Shown here piece by piece: positions 51,609 through 59,588 of a DNA stretch of 64,000 bases (position 1 is the first letter of the stretch; every line of letters starts with the position of its first letter). Under the pieces are notes generated by a model, which was not told the DNA's origin, searched no databases, and saw only the letters and a list, made by a program, of their open reading frames with translations. The position numbers and the translations under genes were made by a program. The DNA is from Emticicia sp. BO119 (GTDB taxonomy: Bacteria; Bacteroidota; Bacteroidia; Cytophagales; Spirosomataceae), in contig NZ_JACETV010000004.1 of NCBI RefSeq assembly GCF_013912375.1, positions 496,001 through 560,000 on the forward strand, given 5' to 3'.

Positions 51609-52553
51609 ATGAGAAATTTTATTTCGTTGAAAGATGTTGAGAATGTTCAGGAATTAATAAATGAAGGAATTCGTCAGAAAAAAGCACCTTTCGCCGAGCA
51701 AGCATTGGGGAAAAACAAAACCATAGGTTTAATCTTCTTTAACCAGAGTTTAAGAACACGCCTGAGTACACAAAAAGCAGCCGAAAATCTGGGTATGAAT
51801 GTGATGATTATGAATGTAGGGCAAGATAGCTGGCAGTTGGAAATGGAAGATGGTGTGGTGATGAATGGCGATAAAGCAGAACATGTAAAAGAAGCAGCTG
51901 CTGTAATAGGCAGCTATTGCAATATAATAGCTGTGAGAGCTTTTGCCGGACTACAAGACCGCGCGGCTGATTATCAGGAGGTTGTGATGGAGAAATTCGT
52001 GCAATATGCAGGTGTGCCTATTGTGAATCTTGAATCGGCTACTCGTCACCCATGTCAATCTCTGGCCGATTTGATTACCATAGAAGAATACAAGAAAGTG
52101 GCACGACCTAAAGTAGTTTTAACCTGGCTGCCTCATTTTAAGCCACTACCACAGGCGGTAGCTAATTCTTTCTGCGAATGGGTAAACCAGACTGACTATG
52201 ACTTTGTAATTACCCACCCGGAAGGCTATGAATTAGCGCCAGAATTTGTTGGGAATGCCAGAATAATCTATGACCAGAACGAAGCCTTGAAAGATGCCGA
52301 TTTTGTCTATGGTAAAAACTGGTCGTCATATACGCATTACGGACAAGTTCTGACCCAGGATACCTCATGGATGATTACACAGCAAAAAATGGAACTGACC
52401 AACAATGGTTTATTTATGCACTGCTTACCTGTACGTAGAAATCTGAAAGTAACTGATTGGGTGCTCGATAATCAATCGGTGGTTATTCAGCAAGCTGCTA
52501 ACAGAGAGTGGTCGGCACAGGCAGTTTTAAAGAATATCCTGAAAGATTTATAA
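51609..52553 (+). CDS. argF': N-succinyl- (or acetyl-)ornithine carbamoyltransferase, ArgF' type
   Basis: A 314-aa transcarbamylase of the Bacteroidota arginine pathway, which carbamoylates acylated ornithine. Key blocks: FFNQSLRTRLSTQKAAENLG (carbamoyl phosphate site S-x-R-T-R), SATRHPCQSLADLITIEE, THPEGYELAPEFVGNARIIYDQ, and HCLPVRRNLKVTDWVL with HCLPV. Residue 90, in MNGDKAEHVKEA, is Ala. In well-studied members this position is Pro (succinylornithine) or Glu (acetylornithine) and sets acyl specificity. No other arg gene is close; it may be co-transcribed with the kinase gene. Confidence 0.88.
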   Translation: MRNFISLKDVENVQELINEGIRQKKAPFAEQALGKNKTIGLIFFNQSLRTRLSTQKAAENLGMNVMIMNVGQDSWQLEMEDGVVMNGDKAEHVKEAAAVIGSYCNIIAVRAFAGLQDRAADYQEVVMEKFVQYAGVPIVNLESATRHPCQSLADLITIEEYKKVARPKVVLTWLPHFKPLPQAVANSFCEWVNQTDYDFVITHPEGYELAPEFVGNARIIYDQNEALKDADFVYGKNWSSYTHYGQVLTQDTSWMITQQKMELTNNGLFMHCLPVRRNLKVTDWVLDNQSVVIQQAANREWSAQAVLKNILKDL

Positions 52554-52694
52554 GATAGAGAATCTAACAGCTAATCTGATAAGCTTAGCTATCTGAAGCA
52601 CATTTTTACCAAATCACTCAATTAATTGGGTGGTTTTCTGTTATAACAGAACCATCAACTGAAATTAATTCTGCATTAACTGTATTATAGTATG

Positions 52695-52726
52695 CTTGCA
52701 TACTATTCTTCTCTTGTTTATATTTG
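52695..52726 (+). promoter_or_regulatory. Promoter of the acyl-CoA dehydrogenase gene
   Basis: CTTG at 52695-52698, a 20-bp spacer and TATATTTG at 52719-52726, about 40 bases before the ATG at 52767. Confidence 0.7.
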
Positions 52727-52766
52727 TTAAATCTATCACAAACCATCAATCAAATACTATAAATCA

Positions 52767-53930
52767 ATGGCAGCCGCAACAATAGAAGGTCTTAATTTTA
52801 ATTTAACAGAAGAGCATTTAGCTGTAAAAGAAGCCGCTCGTGAATTTGCCCAAACTGAACTACTCCCTACCGCAATTGAGCGTGATACTCATTCTAAATT
52901 CCCGACGGAAGAAATCAGAAAAATGGGAGAGTTGGGATTTTTAGGCATGATGGTATCGCCTGAATATGGAGGTGGTGGGATGGACACGGTTTCATACGTA
53001 TTGGCGATGGAGGAAATCTCTAAAGTAGATGCGTCGGCTTCGGTAGTGATGTCTGTAAATAACTCTTTAGTGTGCTGGGGATTAGAGACCTTTGGAACAG
53101 AAGAACAAAAACAAAAATATCTGACTCCTCTTGCAAGTGGAAAAATCATTGGTTCATTCTGCTTATCAGAACCAGAAGCCGGCTCTGATGCCACTTCGCA
53201 AAGTACTACAGCTGTAGATATGGGAGACCATTATCTTGTAAATGGTACAAAAAACTGGATTACAAACGGTGGTACATCTTCGGTTTCTTTAGTAATAGCG
53301 CAAACTAATGTAGAATTGAAACACAAAGGCATAAACGCATTGATTATAGAAAAAGGCTGGGATGGCTTTGTAGTTGGCAAGAAAGAAGATAAAATGGGTA
53401 TTCGTTCATCAGATACACATTCGTTAATGTTTACTGATGTAAAAGTGCCTAAAGAAAACAGAATAGGCGAAGATGGCTTCGGATTCAAGTTTGCCATGAC
53501 AACTCTAAATGGCGGTAGAATCGGTATTGCGGCCCAGGCATTGGGTATTGCGGCAGGTGCCTATGAGTTGGCACTGAAATATTCTAAAGAACGTAAAGCC
53601 TTTGGTAAGACTATCAGCGAACATCAGGCTATTCAGTTTAAACTGGCTGAAATGGCTACAAAAATAGAAGCGGCTCGCTTATTGGTATATAAGGCGGCAC
53701 GTTTGAAAGACGAACATAAGGATTTTATACAAGCTGCGGCAATGGCAAAATTATTTGCCTCCGAAGTAGCCATGTGGGCCACTACAGAAGCAGTACAGAT
53801 TCATGGCGGATATGGGTATGTGAAAGAATACCATGTAGAGCGATTGATGCGTGATGCAAAGATTACTCAGATTTATGAGGGAACTTCTGAAATACAAAAA
53901 CTGGTAATTGCTCGTGAAATCCTGAAATGA
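52767..53930 (+). CDS. Acyl-CoA dehydrogenase
   Basis: A 387-aa flavoenzyme introducing the alpha-beta double bond in acyl-CoA. The first half has YVLAMEEISKVDASASVVMSV and GSFCLSEPEAGSDATS. WITNGG follows in the central beta domain, then RKAFGKTISEHQAIQF. The catalytic Glu lies in ITQIYEGTSEIQ near the C-terminus, the position used by short-chain and medium-chain enzymes. Length and motifs fit the butyryl/short-branched-chain group. It is a monocistronic gene with its own promoter and terminator. Confidence 0.92.
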   Translation: MAAATIEGLNFNLTEEHLAVKEAAREFAQTELLPTAIERDTHSKFPTEEIRKMGELGFLGMMVSPEYGGGGMDTVSYVLAMEEISKVDASASVVMSVNNSLVCWGLETFGTEEQKQKYLTPLASGKIIGSFCLSEPEAGSDATSQSTTAVDMGDHYLVNGTKNWITNGGTSSVSLVIAQTNVELKHKGINALIIEKGWDGFVVGKKEDKMGIRSSDTHSLMFTDVKVPKENRIGEDGFGFKFAMTTLNGGRIGIAAQALGIAAGAYELALKYSKERKAFGKTISEHQAIQFKLAEMATKIEAARLLVYKAARLKDEHKDFIQAAAMAKLFASEVAMWATTEAVQIHGGYGYVKEYHVERLMRDAKITQIYEGTSEIQKLVIAREILK

Positions 53931-53970
53931 TTAATGAGTCAGTAGCACAAAACTTATAATTCATTGTATT

Positions 53971-54000
53971 AAAAAAGGCTCTTTTTGAGCCTTTTTTTGT
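53971..54000 (+). terminator. Intrinsic terminator after the acyl-CoA dehydrogenase gene
   Basis: AAAAAAGGCTC pairs with GAGCCTTTTTTT around a T-rich loop. Confidence 0.9.
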
Positions 54001-54149
54001 ATAGAATGGGGGTAAAATATTGGAATTTTACTTAAAAATACAATAAAGCTCATGTACATACATATAAATTAAATTAGACTTTTTTGAGAAAAATGTACTG
54101 ATTTTTGTAAAAAAATATAACTAAAGGAACATCTTTTATTTTTTATTTG

Positions 54150-54180
54150 TTTGAAAAAAAACGAGAAAATATTAGTTTTG
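54150..54180 (+). promoter_or_regulatory. Promoter of the AraC-type regulator gene
   Basis: TTTG at 54150-54153, a 19-bp spacer and TAGTTTTG at 54173-54180, about 60 bases before the ATG at 54243. The upstream 54001-54149 is A+T-rich and holds nothing else recognisable. Confidence 0.72.
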
Positions 54181-54242
54181 TCCAATATTAGTTAATACAT
54201 TGCGTTTAGAATTCTAAGCTATCACGAAAATGCTCCTATAAA

Positions 54243-55166
54243 ATGGAAGATTACAATAAGATTATCGAATCTCTTGGTGTAAAATTTGCCAAAGCACGCC
54301 ATATCAGAATTTTGCAAACTGTCAAGATTAAAAATGTGTATGACGTTGAAAACACTATTCTTATATTATATGATGGTGATGTGAAACTGGCGGGTAATGA
54401 TGAACGTGTACAACCCGGCGATTTGCTTTTTATACCCGGCGGAAAAGCCGCTACAATTACCTATGGCGCAGGGGAACCAAAAAATATTTCGTTCGAAGAG
54501 TTTATGACTCGTCGCGAGAGTTATTGGGAAACCATGACCGATTCGTCGAATGTTGGTAGAGTGCCTAATTCATTTGGCTTAATAGCTTTTGAAGCGAAAG
54601 TTTTTGACTCTGTTAACTTCTTTACTTCATTAGATATTCCGCCGTTCTTTATAAAGCAGCACTCAAAACTTGGTTTATTAATTCATGATATTCTGAAAGA
54701 AGATTTTTCAGATGAAGTTGGTCGTGGACGGGTAATCAGAAATAAAACCGAAGAAATAGTTATTGAGATTGTGCGCCATATCTTAAAACACAGAATGTTT
54801 GTAGAGCAACTGGCAACCAATAGTACTTATTTCAAAGACCCACGTCTGATTGACATCTTTACTTATATAAAAAATAGCCTGGCCGGTGATTTGTCTAACA
54901 AGCAATTAGCCAACGTGGCTAACGTATCGGAAGATTATGTAGGTCAATACTTTAAAATGCTGACTGGTATTAATCCACAGGATTATATCGAGTATCAGCG
55001 TATGGAAGCAGCGGTAACATTACTTCGTACTTCTAAGAAAAGTATCCGTGCCATTGGTCATGAAGTAGGATATAAGGATACAGCTTATTTCTGTCGTCGT
55101 TTTAAAATGATGTTCGGTATTCCGGCAGGTAAAATGAGACGAAGAGAGTCTTTAATGATTGGTTAG
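54243..55166 (+). CDS. AraC-family transcriptional regulator
   Basis: A 307-aa regulator. The N-terminal half has a cupin-like sensor (ILILYDGDVKLAGNDERVQPGDLLFIPGGKAATITYG), and the C-terminal ~100 residues a double HTH of the AraC type: LSNKQLANVANVSEDYVGQYFKMLTGINPQDYIEYQRMEAA and IRAIGHEVGYKDTAYFCRRFKMMFGIPAGKMRR. It probably responds to a small molecule; no target is evident from the neighbours. It is monocistronic with a perfect promoter and a strong terminator. Intermediate residues (~110-200) are helical and may dimerise. Confidence 0.9.
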   Translation: MEDYNKIIESLGVKFAKARHIRILQTVKIKNVYDVENTILILYDGDVKLAGNDERVQPGDLLFIPGGKAATITYGAGEPKNISFEEFMTRRESYWETMTDSSNVGRVPNSFGLIAFEAKVFDSVNFFTSLDIPPFFIKQHSKLGLLIHDILKEDFSDEVGRGRVIRNKTEEIVIEIVRHILKHRMFVEQLATNSTYFKDPRLIDIFTYIKNSLAGDLSNKQLANVANVSEDYVGQYFKMLTGINPQDYIEYQRMEAAVTLLRTSKKSIRAIGHEVGYKDTAYFCRRFKMMFGIPAGKMRRRESLMIG

Positions 55167-55186
55167 AAATATCGGGTTTCATACAA

Positions 55187-55224
55187 ACAAAGCCACAGTT
55201 TGGAATAGCTGTGGCTTTGTTGTT
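55187..55224 (+). terminator. Intrinsic terminator after the AraC-type gene
   Basis: ACAAAGCCACAG (55187-55198) pairs with CTGTGGCTTTGT (55209-55220), then TGTTTT. Confidence 0.88.
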
Positions 55225-55257
55225 TTAAATGCATCGCCTTTTTAAAATCGTAATAGA

Positions 55258-55626
55258 TTAATTTCCAATCTTCAAATCCTCTAATTTCTCAATCACTAAT
55301 TGATTGCGGCCTCTGTAAACACTTATTTTTCCGCTGGCTACTACTTTCTTACCTGTTAATTCCTGCTCGTTGATAGTAGCTTTTTCTAATACCTCTTTAT
55401 ATAATACAACTGTCAGTGGAGTATTAGGATAGGCTTCATCCAAGTTTATCAGTAATAGCGGAGCTCTTTCGCCTGTTTCAAAACGTCGGGCACCTGCTAC
55501 TACGCCTTTCACGATTACTTGTTTGTCAACATAAGCCGCTACTTTATCAGTAGTAAGGGTATCGGTTTGAGAATAAGCGGCACTTACTAAACTACTCAAT
55601 ATTGCTGCTAAAACTAATTTTTTCAT
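55258..55626 (-). CDS. Exported OB-fold-like protein of unknown function
   Basis: A 122-aa protein with a Sec signal peptide (MKKLVLAAILSSLVSAAYSQ) and a mature domain of about 100 residues with the beta-rich pattern of an OB-fold: VDKQVIVKGVVAGARRFETGERAPLLLINL then ELTGKKVVASGKISVYRGRNQLVIEK. Such exported OB proteins are common in Bacteroidota, with no known role. The frame extends to 55659, but the ATG at 55626 gives a normal signal peptide. Confidence 0.7.
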   Translation of the reverse strand: MKKLVLAAILSSLVSAAYSQTDTLTTDKVAAYVDKQVIVKGVVAGARRFETGERAPLLLINLDEAYPNTPLTVVLYKEVLEKATINEQELTGKKVVASGKISVYRGRNQLVIEKLEDLKIGN

Positions 55627-55730
55627 ATCTGATATTTTAAGATGAAGAATTGTTATCATTAGTCCGAATCCTGAATACTGTCGGATTCTGCTTAGTACGT
55701 TTGTTCTCCTGTTTTACAATCTATAAAAGC

Positions 55731-55771
55731 AAAAGAGGTAATTACTTGATTATCAAATAACTACCTCTTTT
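55731..55771 (-). terminator. Terminator of tRNA-Gln
   Basis: AAAAGAGGTA (55731-55740) pairs with TACCTCTTTT (55762-55771), with further pairing TTGAT/ATCAA in between. On the minus strand it ends in a T-run, just after the tRNA 3' end. Confidence 0.85.
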
Positions 55772-55776
55772 TGTTG

Positions 55777-55847
55777 TTGACCCACTAGGATTCGAACCTA
55801 GACATACAGAACCAAAATCTGTTGTACTACCCTTATACTATGGGTCA
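55777..55847 (-). tRNA. trnQ: tRNA-Gln (anticodon UUG)
   Basis: On the minus strand, the 7-bp acceptor TGACCCA (complement of 55841-55847) pairs with TGGGTCA (complement of 55778-55784), plus the discriminator A. The anticodon arm ACAGA-TTTTGGT-TCTGT reads UUG. The T-arm has GGTTCGAATCC. CCA is not encoded. A consensus promoter lies just upstream and a terminator just downstream, so it is a single-gene unit. Confidence 0.96.
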
Positions 55848-55864
55848 ATCCTGAAATGTGAGTG

Positions 55865-55895
55865 CAAAAGTAGTATTTTCTGATTAATGAAGCAA
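55865..55895 (-). promoter_or_regulatory. Promoter of tRNA-Gln
   Basis: On the minus strand, TTG (complement of 55893-55895), a 20-bp spacer and TACTTTTG (complement of 55865-55872), starting about 10-15 bases before the tRNA. Confidence 0.7.
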
Positions 55896-55921
55896 GAGTG
55901 CCAAAGAAAAAAACTAAAATT

Positions 55922-56746
55922 TTACCAATTTTTTACTTTTTCATTAATCAGGTCTAATAGAAACTGTGTTTTTTGCCCTATACGTCCTGAGCCTAAAACA
56001 TGGTCATCTACCCTGGTAATAGGCAATACTCTTTTGGTAGTACTGGTTGTAAATACCTCGTCGGCTTCTAATAATTCGGTGAATGTCACCCCTCTTTCTT
56101 CAATTTTGAAATGCCCTTCTGCTAAGGCTAATGTTGTCCGGCGGGTAATGCCTTTTAGAATATCTGTATCAGGGGTAATCAAAGTATCGCCTTTAAATAT
56201 AAAAACATTGCTTCGGCTCAGTTCGCTGATATAGCCATTTTTGTGGAATAGCACATCAGAGGCCTTTGCCGCTTTAATATCTTGCTGCAATATCATGAAA
56301 TGCTTGTAGTCAGTGCTTTTCACCTCCGGCAAATCTCTTACAAAATCATAAGTAATTACCTTTATCCCATTCAGATATTCTTCAGGTTTCACAGGGTGTA
56401 TATCTTCGCTGATAATCAATAAATTCGGACTGTTACTCGATACACTATCTTCTGAATAACCACCTGTGAGTATAAAACGAATGGCACAATCTTCCAGACC
56501 TGACTTTTCTACCAACTCCATTACTATCTTGTAGGCTTCTTCTTTCTGAACCGGGTTGGGTAATCTGAGAAGCCTTGCCGAACGCTCGTATCTTTCCCAA
56601 TACCAATCCCATTGAAACGGACGCCCATTATAGGTACGGAAGTAATCGAAAAGACCATAGCCCCGCAGAAGCCCAAGGTCAGTAATATGCACACTGGTTT
56701 GCTCTGCCGAGCCTATTTTGCCATTAAAGTAGCAGTGATGAGCCAT
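55922..56746 (-). CDS. Class IV aminotransferase (branched-chain or D-amino-acid type)
   Basis: A 274-aa PLP enzyme of fold type IV. It opens CYFNGKIGSAEQTSVHITDLGLLRGYGLFDYFRTYNG, the family's N-terminal strands. The Lys in LPEVKSTDYKHFM is the likely PLP Schiff-base residue. SELSRSNVFIFKGDTLITPD and KGITRRTTLALAEGH give the phosphate-binding and second PLP blocks, and DEVFTTSTTKRVLPI the last. Branched-chain aminotransferase, D-alanine aminotransferase and aminodeoxychorismate lyase share this fold; the short length (274) argues against a full BCAT. It is monocistronic, convergent with nothing close. Confidence 0.85.
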   Translation of the reverse strand: MAHHCYFNGKIGSAEQTSVHITDLGLLRGYGLFDYFRTYNGRPFQWDWYWERYERSARLLRLPNPVQKEEAYKIVMELVEKSGLEDCAIRFILTGGYSEDSVSSNSPNLLIISEDIHPVKPEEYLNGIKVITYDFVRDLPEVKSTDYKHFMILQQDIKAAKASDVLFHKNGYISELSRSNVFIFKGDTLITPDTDILKGITRRTTLALAEGHFKIEERGVTFTELLEADEVFTTSTTKRVLPITRVDDHVLGSGRIGQKTQFLLDLINEKVKNW

Positions 56747-56773
56747 TAGTTCTGATTATATTGTTCGATACTA

Positions 56774-56805
56774 CAAAAGTATCATTTTCCTATCTTTGTC
56801 TCAAA
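56774..56805 (-). promoter_or_regulatory. Promoter of the class IV aminotransferase gene
   Basis: On the minus strand, TTTG (complement of 56802-56805), 20 bases, TACTTTTG (complement of 56774-56781): a perfect consensus. The promoter lies inside the last codons of the M28 peptidase gene. Confidence 0.75.
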
Positions 56806-58434
56806 AAAATCTCCTTTATTCCAGGTGGGTCTATCTGGGTTCTGTGCTACCAGATAGCTTACCAGAAAGTTTACCTGCGCATATTTCTTTCCTGCCGACC
56901 ATACGAAAGAATCATTTACTTCGTCAGACGGTTTATGGTAGTTCGCTTCCCTCCATACTTTCACTTTAGCAGCTAAATCTTTCTCAATTGTGGTTTTTTT
57001 GTAGCCGTATTTGATATGTAGTGCAGGAATACCCGCTTTTACAAAATTATACTGGTCGCTTCTTACAAAACGTCCTTCTGTCGGGTCGGGGTCAGGTTCT
57101 ACGTTCAAGCCTACATAACTGGCGGCCTCTTCTACTATTTTCAGCAAACTGCTGTGTTCGGCCCCGAGCGGTGCTACCGACTCTAAAGGTGCAATCAAGG
57201 TAGGCATATCTGTATTAATGTCTGCTACAATTTTATCTTTTGGTAAAGTGGGCAAAGCTGTGAAATAGCCCGAGCCTAACAGCCCTAATTCTTCGGCTGT
57301 CATTAAGGCAAATACGATTGAACGTTTTGGTTTAGTAGTTAGTTTTGAGTAAGCGCGGGCAATCTCCAATGCACAGGCTACACCCGAGGCATTATCATGC
57401 GCCCCATTGTAGATAGAATCTCCATTCACTGGTCTGCCAACGCCGACATGGTCGAGGTGGCCTGAGTGAATCACAAACTCGTTTTTCAGTTTAGGGTCAG
57501 AGCCTTCGAACTTACCTATTACGTTGTAGCTTTCAATATCATCAAAACTCGATTCATAATGCCCGCTAATGACACTTTTCAGGGTTTTACTCACATATTC
57601 ACCTTTTTCTAACGATTTCCAGATTGTATCTAAATCTTCGCCCTCAGCCTGCATCAGTTCTTTCAATAAAGCTACTGTTATACCGCCTGCTACCTGTATC
57701 TTGCCGCCGTAAGCGGAGGCCGAACTGGCTCTCTTGCCATCAGGCAGAATAGATGCCCCAATACCATTGACCGACATATTATTGGTGATTGCTCTGAACT
57801 GAACCGTATTGGTAGTATAGTTGCAAACCAAGACTCCAATAGCTCCGTTTTTTGCGGCGTATTCCTGCAAAGTAGCCGGATACTGCAAATGCAACTTCAC
57901 ATTGGCCGAAAGATTATCAGGTACTTTACGAAGGATAATCACAATTTTGCCTTTTACATCGAGGTTTTTATAATCCTGTATATTGATTTTTGGCGCATCA
58001 AAACCTGTGCCTACAAAAGCTAAAGGCGCATCAAAGTCGACCGATTTTTTTTCGGGGTGTGGGTACACATAGAAATCACTGCCTAATGACAATGGCTTTT
58101 TATCACCGTTAGGCAGAGTCAGGACTAATGCTGTTTTATCTTTATTCAATCTGCTTTTTCTCAGCGTTACTTTTTGCAGATAGGTGCCGTTTTCTCCGGC
58201 AGGTTGCAGGCCAATTTCTTTATATTGCTTCTCTATATACTCTACTGCCATCATATACCCCTCTTTGCCGGGCTGTCTGCCTTTTAGTTTATCATCGGCC
58301 AGATATATTACATGGGCTTTAATACGGTTGGTATCAATCTGGTTGATAGCGGCTAAAACTTCATTACTTAAAGGCTTTTGGGTATAAGCCAGCAAGGGTA
58401 AAAGGGAAAGCAAAAGACAAAACGCTCGTTTCAT
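56782..58434 (-). CDS. M28-family zinc metallopeptidase, exported
   Basis: A 550-aa exopeptidase. A signal peptide (about residues 1-18, ending AYTQ) is followed by the N-terminal part of the catalytic domain, then a protease-associated (PA) insert (~residues 130-250), and the zinc core: HSGHLDHVG (His and Asp), NGAHDNASGVA, MTAEELGLLGSGYF (Glu-Glu pair), VADINTDMP, and REANYHKPSDE (His). It probably removes N-terminal amino acids from peptides in the periplasm or outside the cell. The gene ends right against the promoter of the next gene. Confidence 0.92.
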   Translation of the reverse strand: MKRAFCLLLSLLPLLAYTQKPLSNEVLAAINQIDTNRIKAHVIYLADDKLKGRQPGKEGYMMAVEYIEKQYKEIGLQPAGENGTYLQKVTLRKSRLNKDKTALVLTLPNGDKKPLSLGSDFYVYPHPEKKSVDFDAPLAFVGTGFDAPKINIQDYKNLDVKGKIVIILRKVPDNLSANVKLHLQYPATLQEYAAKNGAIGVLVCNYTTNTVQFRAITNNMSVNGIGASILPDGKRASSASAYGGKIQVAGGITVALLKELMQAEGEDLDTIWKSLEKGEYVSKTLKSVISGHYESSFDDIESYNVIGKFEGSDPKLKNEFVIHSGHLDHVGVGRPVNGDSIYNGAHDNASGVACALEIARAYSKLTTKPKRSIVFALMTAEELGLLGSGYFTALPTLPKDKIVADINTDMPTLIAPLESVAPLGAEHSSLLKIVEEAASYVGLNVEPDPDPTEGRFVRSDQYNFVKAGIPALHIKYGYKKTTIEKDLAAKVKVWREANYHKPSDEVNDSFVWSAGKKYAQVNFLVSYLVAQNPDRPTWNKGDFFETKIGK

Positions 58435-58443
58435 AGAATTCTC

Positions 58444-59019
58444 TCAGGTGTTGTTTGTTGAAAACTTTTTTGCGAAGATAAGGAAAAAATGAATAGCGAC
58501 GGATTGGAACTTATTTAAACCAGGGCTGTCCTCATTCAAAAAGGTTCCCACCATATTGGTAACCTTTTGGGGTTCATTTTTACTGATTTTTACTTTCACA
58601 GACGCTATTTTCCAAAAGGTTCCCACCATACAGGTAACCTTTTGGAGTTCATTTTTACTGATTTTTGCTTTCACATCCTCTATTTTTATAAAGGTTACCA
58701 CCGTACAGGTAACCTTTTGGAGTTCATTTTTACTGACTTTTGCTTTCATAGCCTCTTTTTTTTAAAAGGTTCCCACAGTATTGGTAACCTTTTTGGGTTA
58801 CATTTTACTCAATTTTGCTATCATAGACTCTTTTTTCAAAAAGGTTCCCACCATATTGGTAACCTTTTCTGGGAACGTTTTAGCCCCTGTTATTTTGACA
58901 AACTCCGAAACTATTTGTTGGTAGGTATAGCCAATCACTCTTTTAAATACGGCTCTACTACTTCCGGTTACCTTTATATAGGCTAATTCTTTGCAGGTTC
59001 TGACTTTCTTTTTCTTCAT
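58444..59019 (-). pseudogene. Broken repeat-containing reading frame
   Basis: A minus-strand frame begins with a start codon at 59019 and reads about 50 non-repeated residues (MKKKKVRTCKELAYI, then VFKRVIGYTYQQIVSEFVKI), then 25-residue repeats of the form KVTNMVGTF plus KKES...AKISKNELQ. In-frame stops in unit 5 (58798-58800) and unit 4 break it; a second open part continues to 58444 in the same frame. A once longer repetitive protein that decayed, or a frame with no protein role at all, would both look like this. I recognise no family. Confidence 0.4.
58539..58868. repeat. Five-copy tandem array, period 75 bp, with 30-bp palindromic cores
   Basis: Cores start at 58539, 58614, 58689, 58764 and 58839, exactly 75 bases apart. 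Units 1 and 5 have identical cores; 2-4 differ by a few bases. Each core is AAAAGGTTnCCA-N6-TGGnAACCTTTT. The 45 bases between cores are also similar between units (GTTCATTTTTACTGATTTTT and variants), so this is a true tandem repeat, not CRISPR. 75 is a multiple of three. On the minus strand it reads KVTNMVGTF plus about 16 residues per unit, with two stops; the plus strand also stays open. Confidence 0.92.
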
Positions 59020-59588
59020 TTTAATAGTTGTTATGCGGAGGGCTATTGTGAATTGTTATCCAAGACTGATATTCTAAATTTCCGGTTTTTGATTATGTTT
59101 TCAAAGTATCTGGAGATGTTTTTGGGATAATCAAACTGTTGGGGAGAAGAATTGGTCTGTTTGGCAAAAGCCAATACGGATAATTTGCCCCGGCAGAGTC
59201 TCCTGTGAGCGCATGCAAAAGCGATAAGCAAGGGGACTCTGCCGTGCCTTGAGCTATAAGAGCAGCAATAAAAATCTAAATTGGTGTTTAATCTATTAAA
59301 CTTTTCGCATCAACCCTTGCCCTGAGAGTCCTTTGGCTTATAAACACTGCAGACTTTGAGGGAACGAAAAGCTTTGAAGTAAGTTTCGAATTTTACCTAC
59401 TGTTTCTTAACAAACCCTTTTTTGTAAATAACTACCTTAAAACCGATACCTACCCCAGTGCCCAATATCCAATCAGAATAGCAGAAATTTAACCATTTAT
59501 TCAAAAGAGAAGAGGTTAGGCAAAAAAGGTTTTACTGAAAGAGGGGAATATCTGAGAAGATTTACTTCATGATATACCCCATACCTCC
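59020..59588. other. Gene-poor region with a G+C-rich inverted repeat
   Basis: 570 bases without a credible gene. CGGCAGAGTCTCC (59191-59203) pairs with GGGGACTCTGCCG (59232-59244) with one mismatch, around a 28-base loop. It is richer in G+C than its surroundings. The rest is A+T-rich. This may be the remnant of a mobile element or a structured RNA. Confidence 0.55.

Noticed and set aside
58539-58868. CRISPR-like array (30-bp repeats, 45-bp intervals)
   Set aside because: The sequences between the cores resemble each other, so they are not unique spacers, and no cas gene is in the window. It is a tandem repeat.
58567-58986. A 139-codon plus-strand open frame across the repeat array
   Set aside because: The 75-bp period is a multiple of three, so any stop-free unit stays open. 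The frame is Phe-rich without signal or family likeness and lacks a credible start context.
59043-59231. A 62-codon minus-strand frame in the gene-poor region
   Set aside because: It runs through one arm of the G+C-rich inverted repeat, has no recognisable domain and no promoter.
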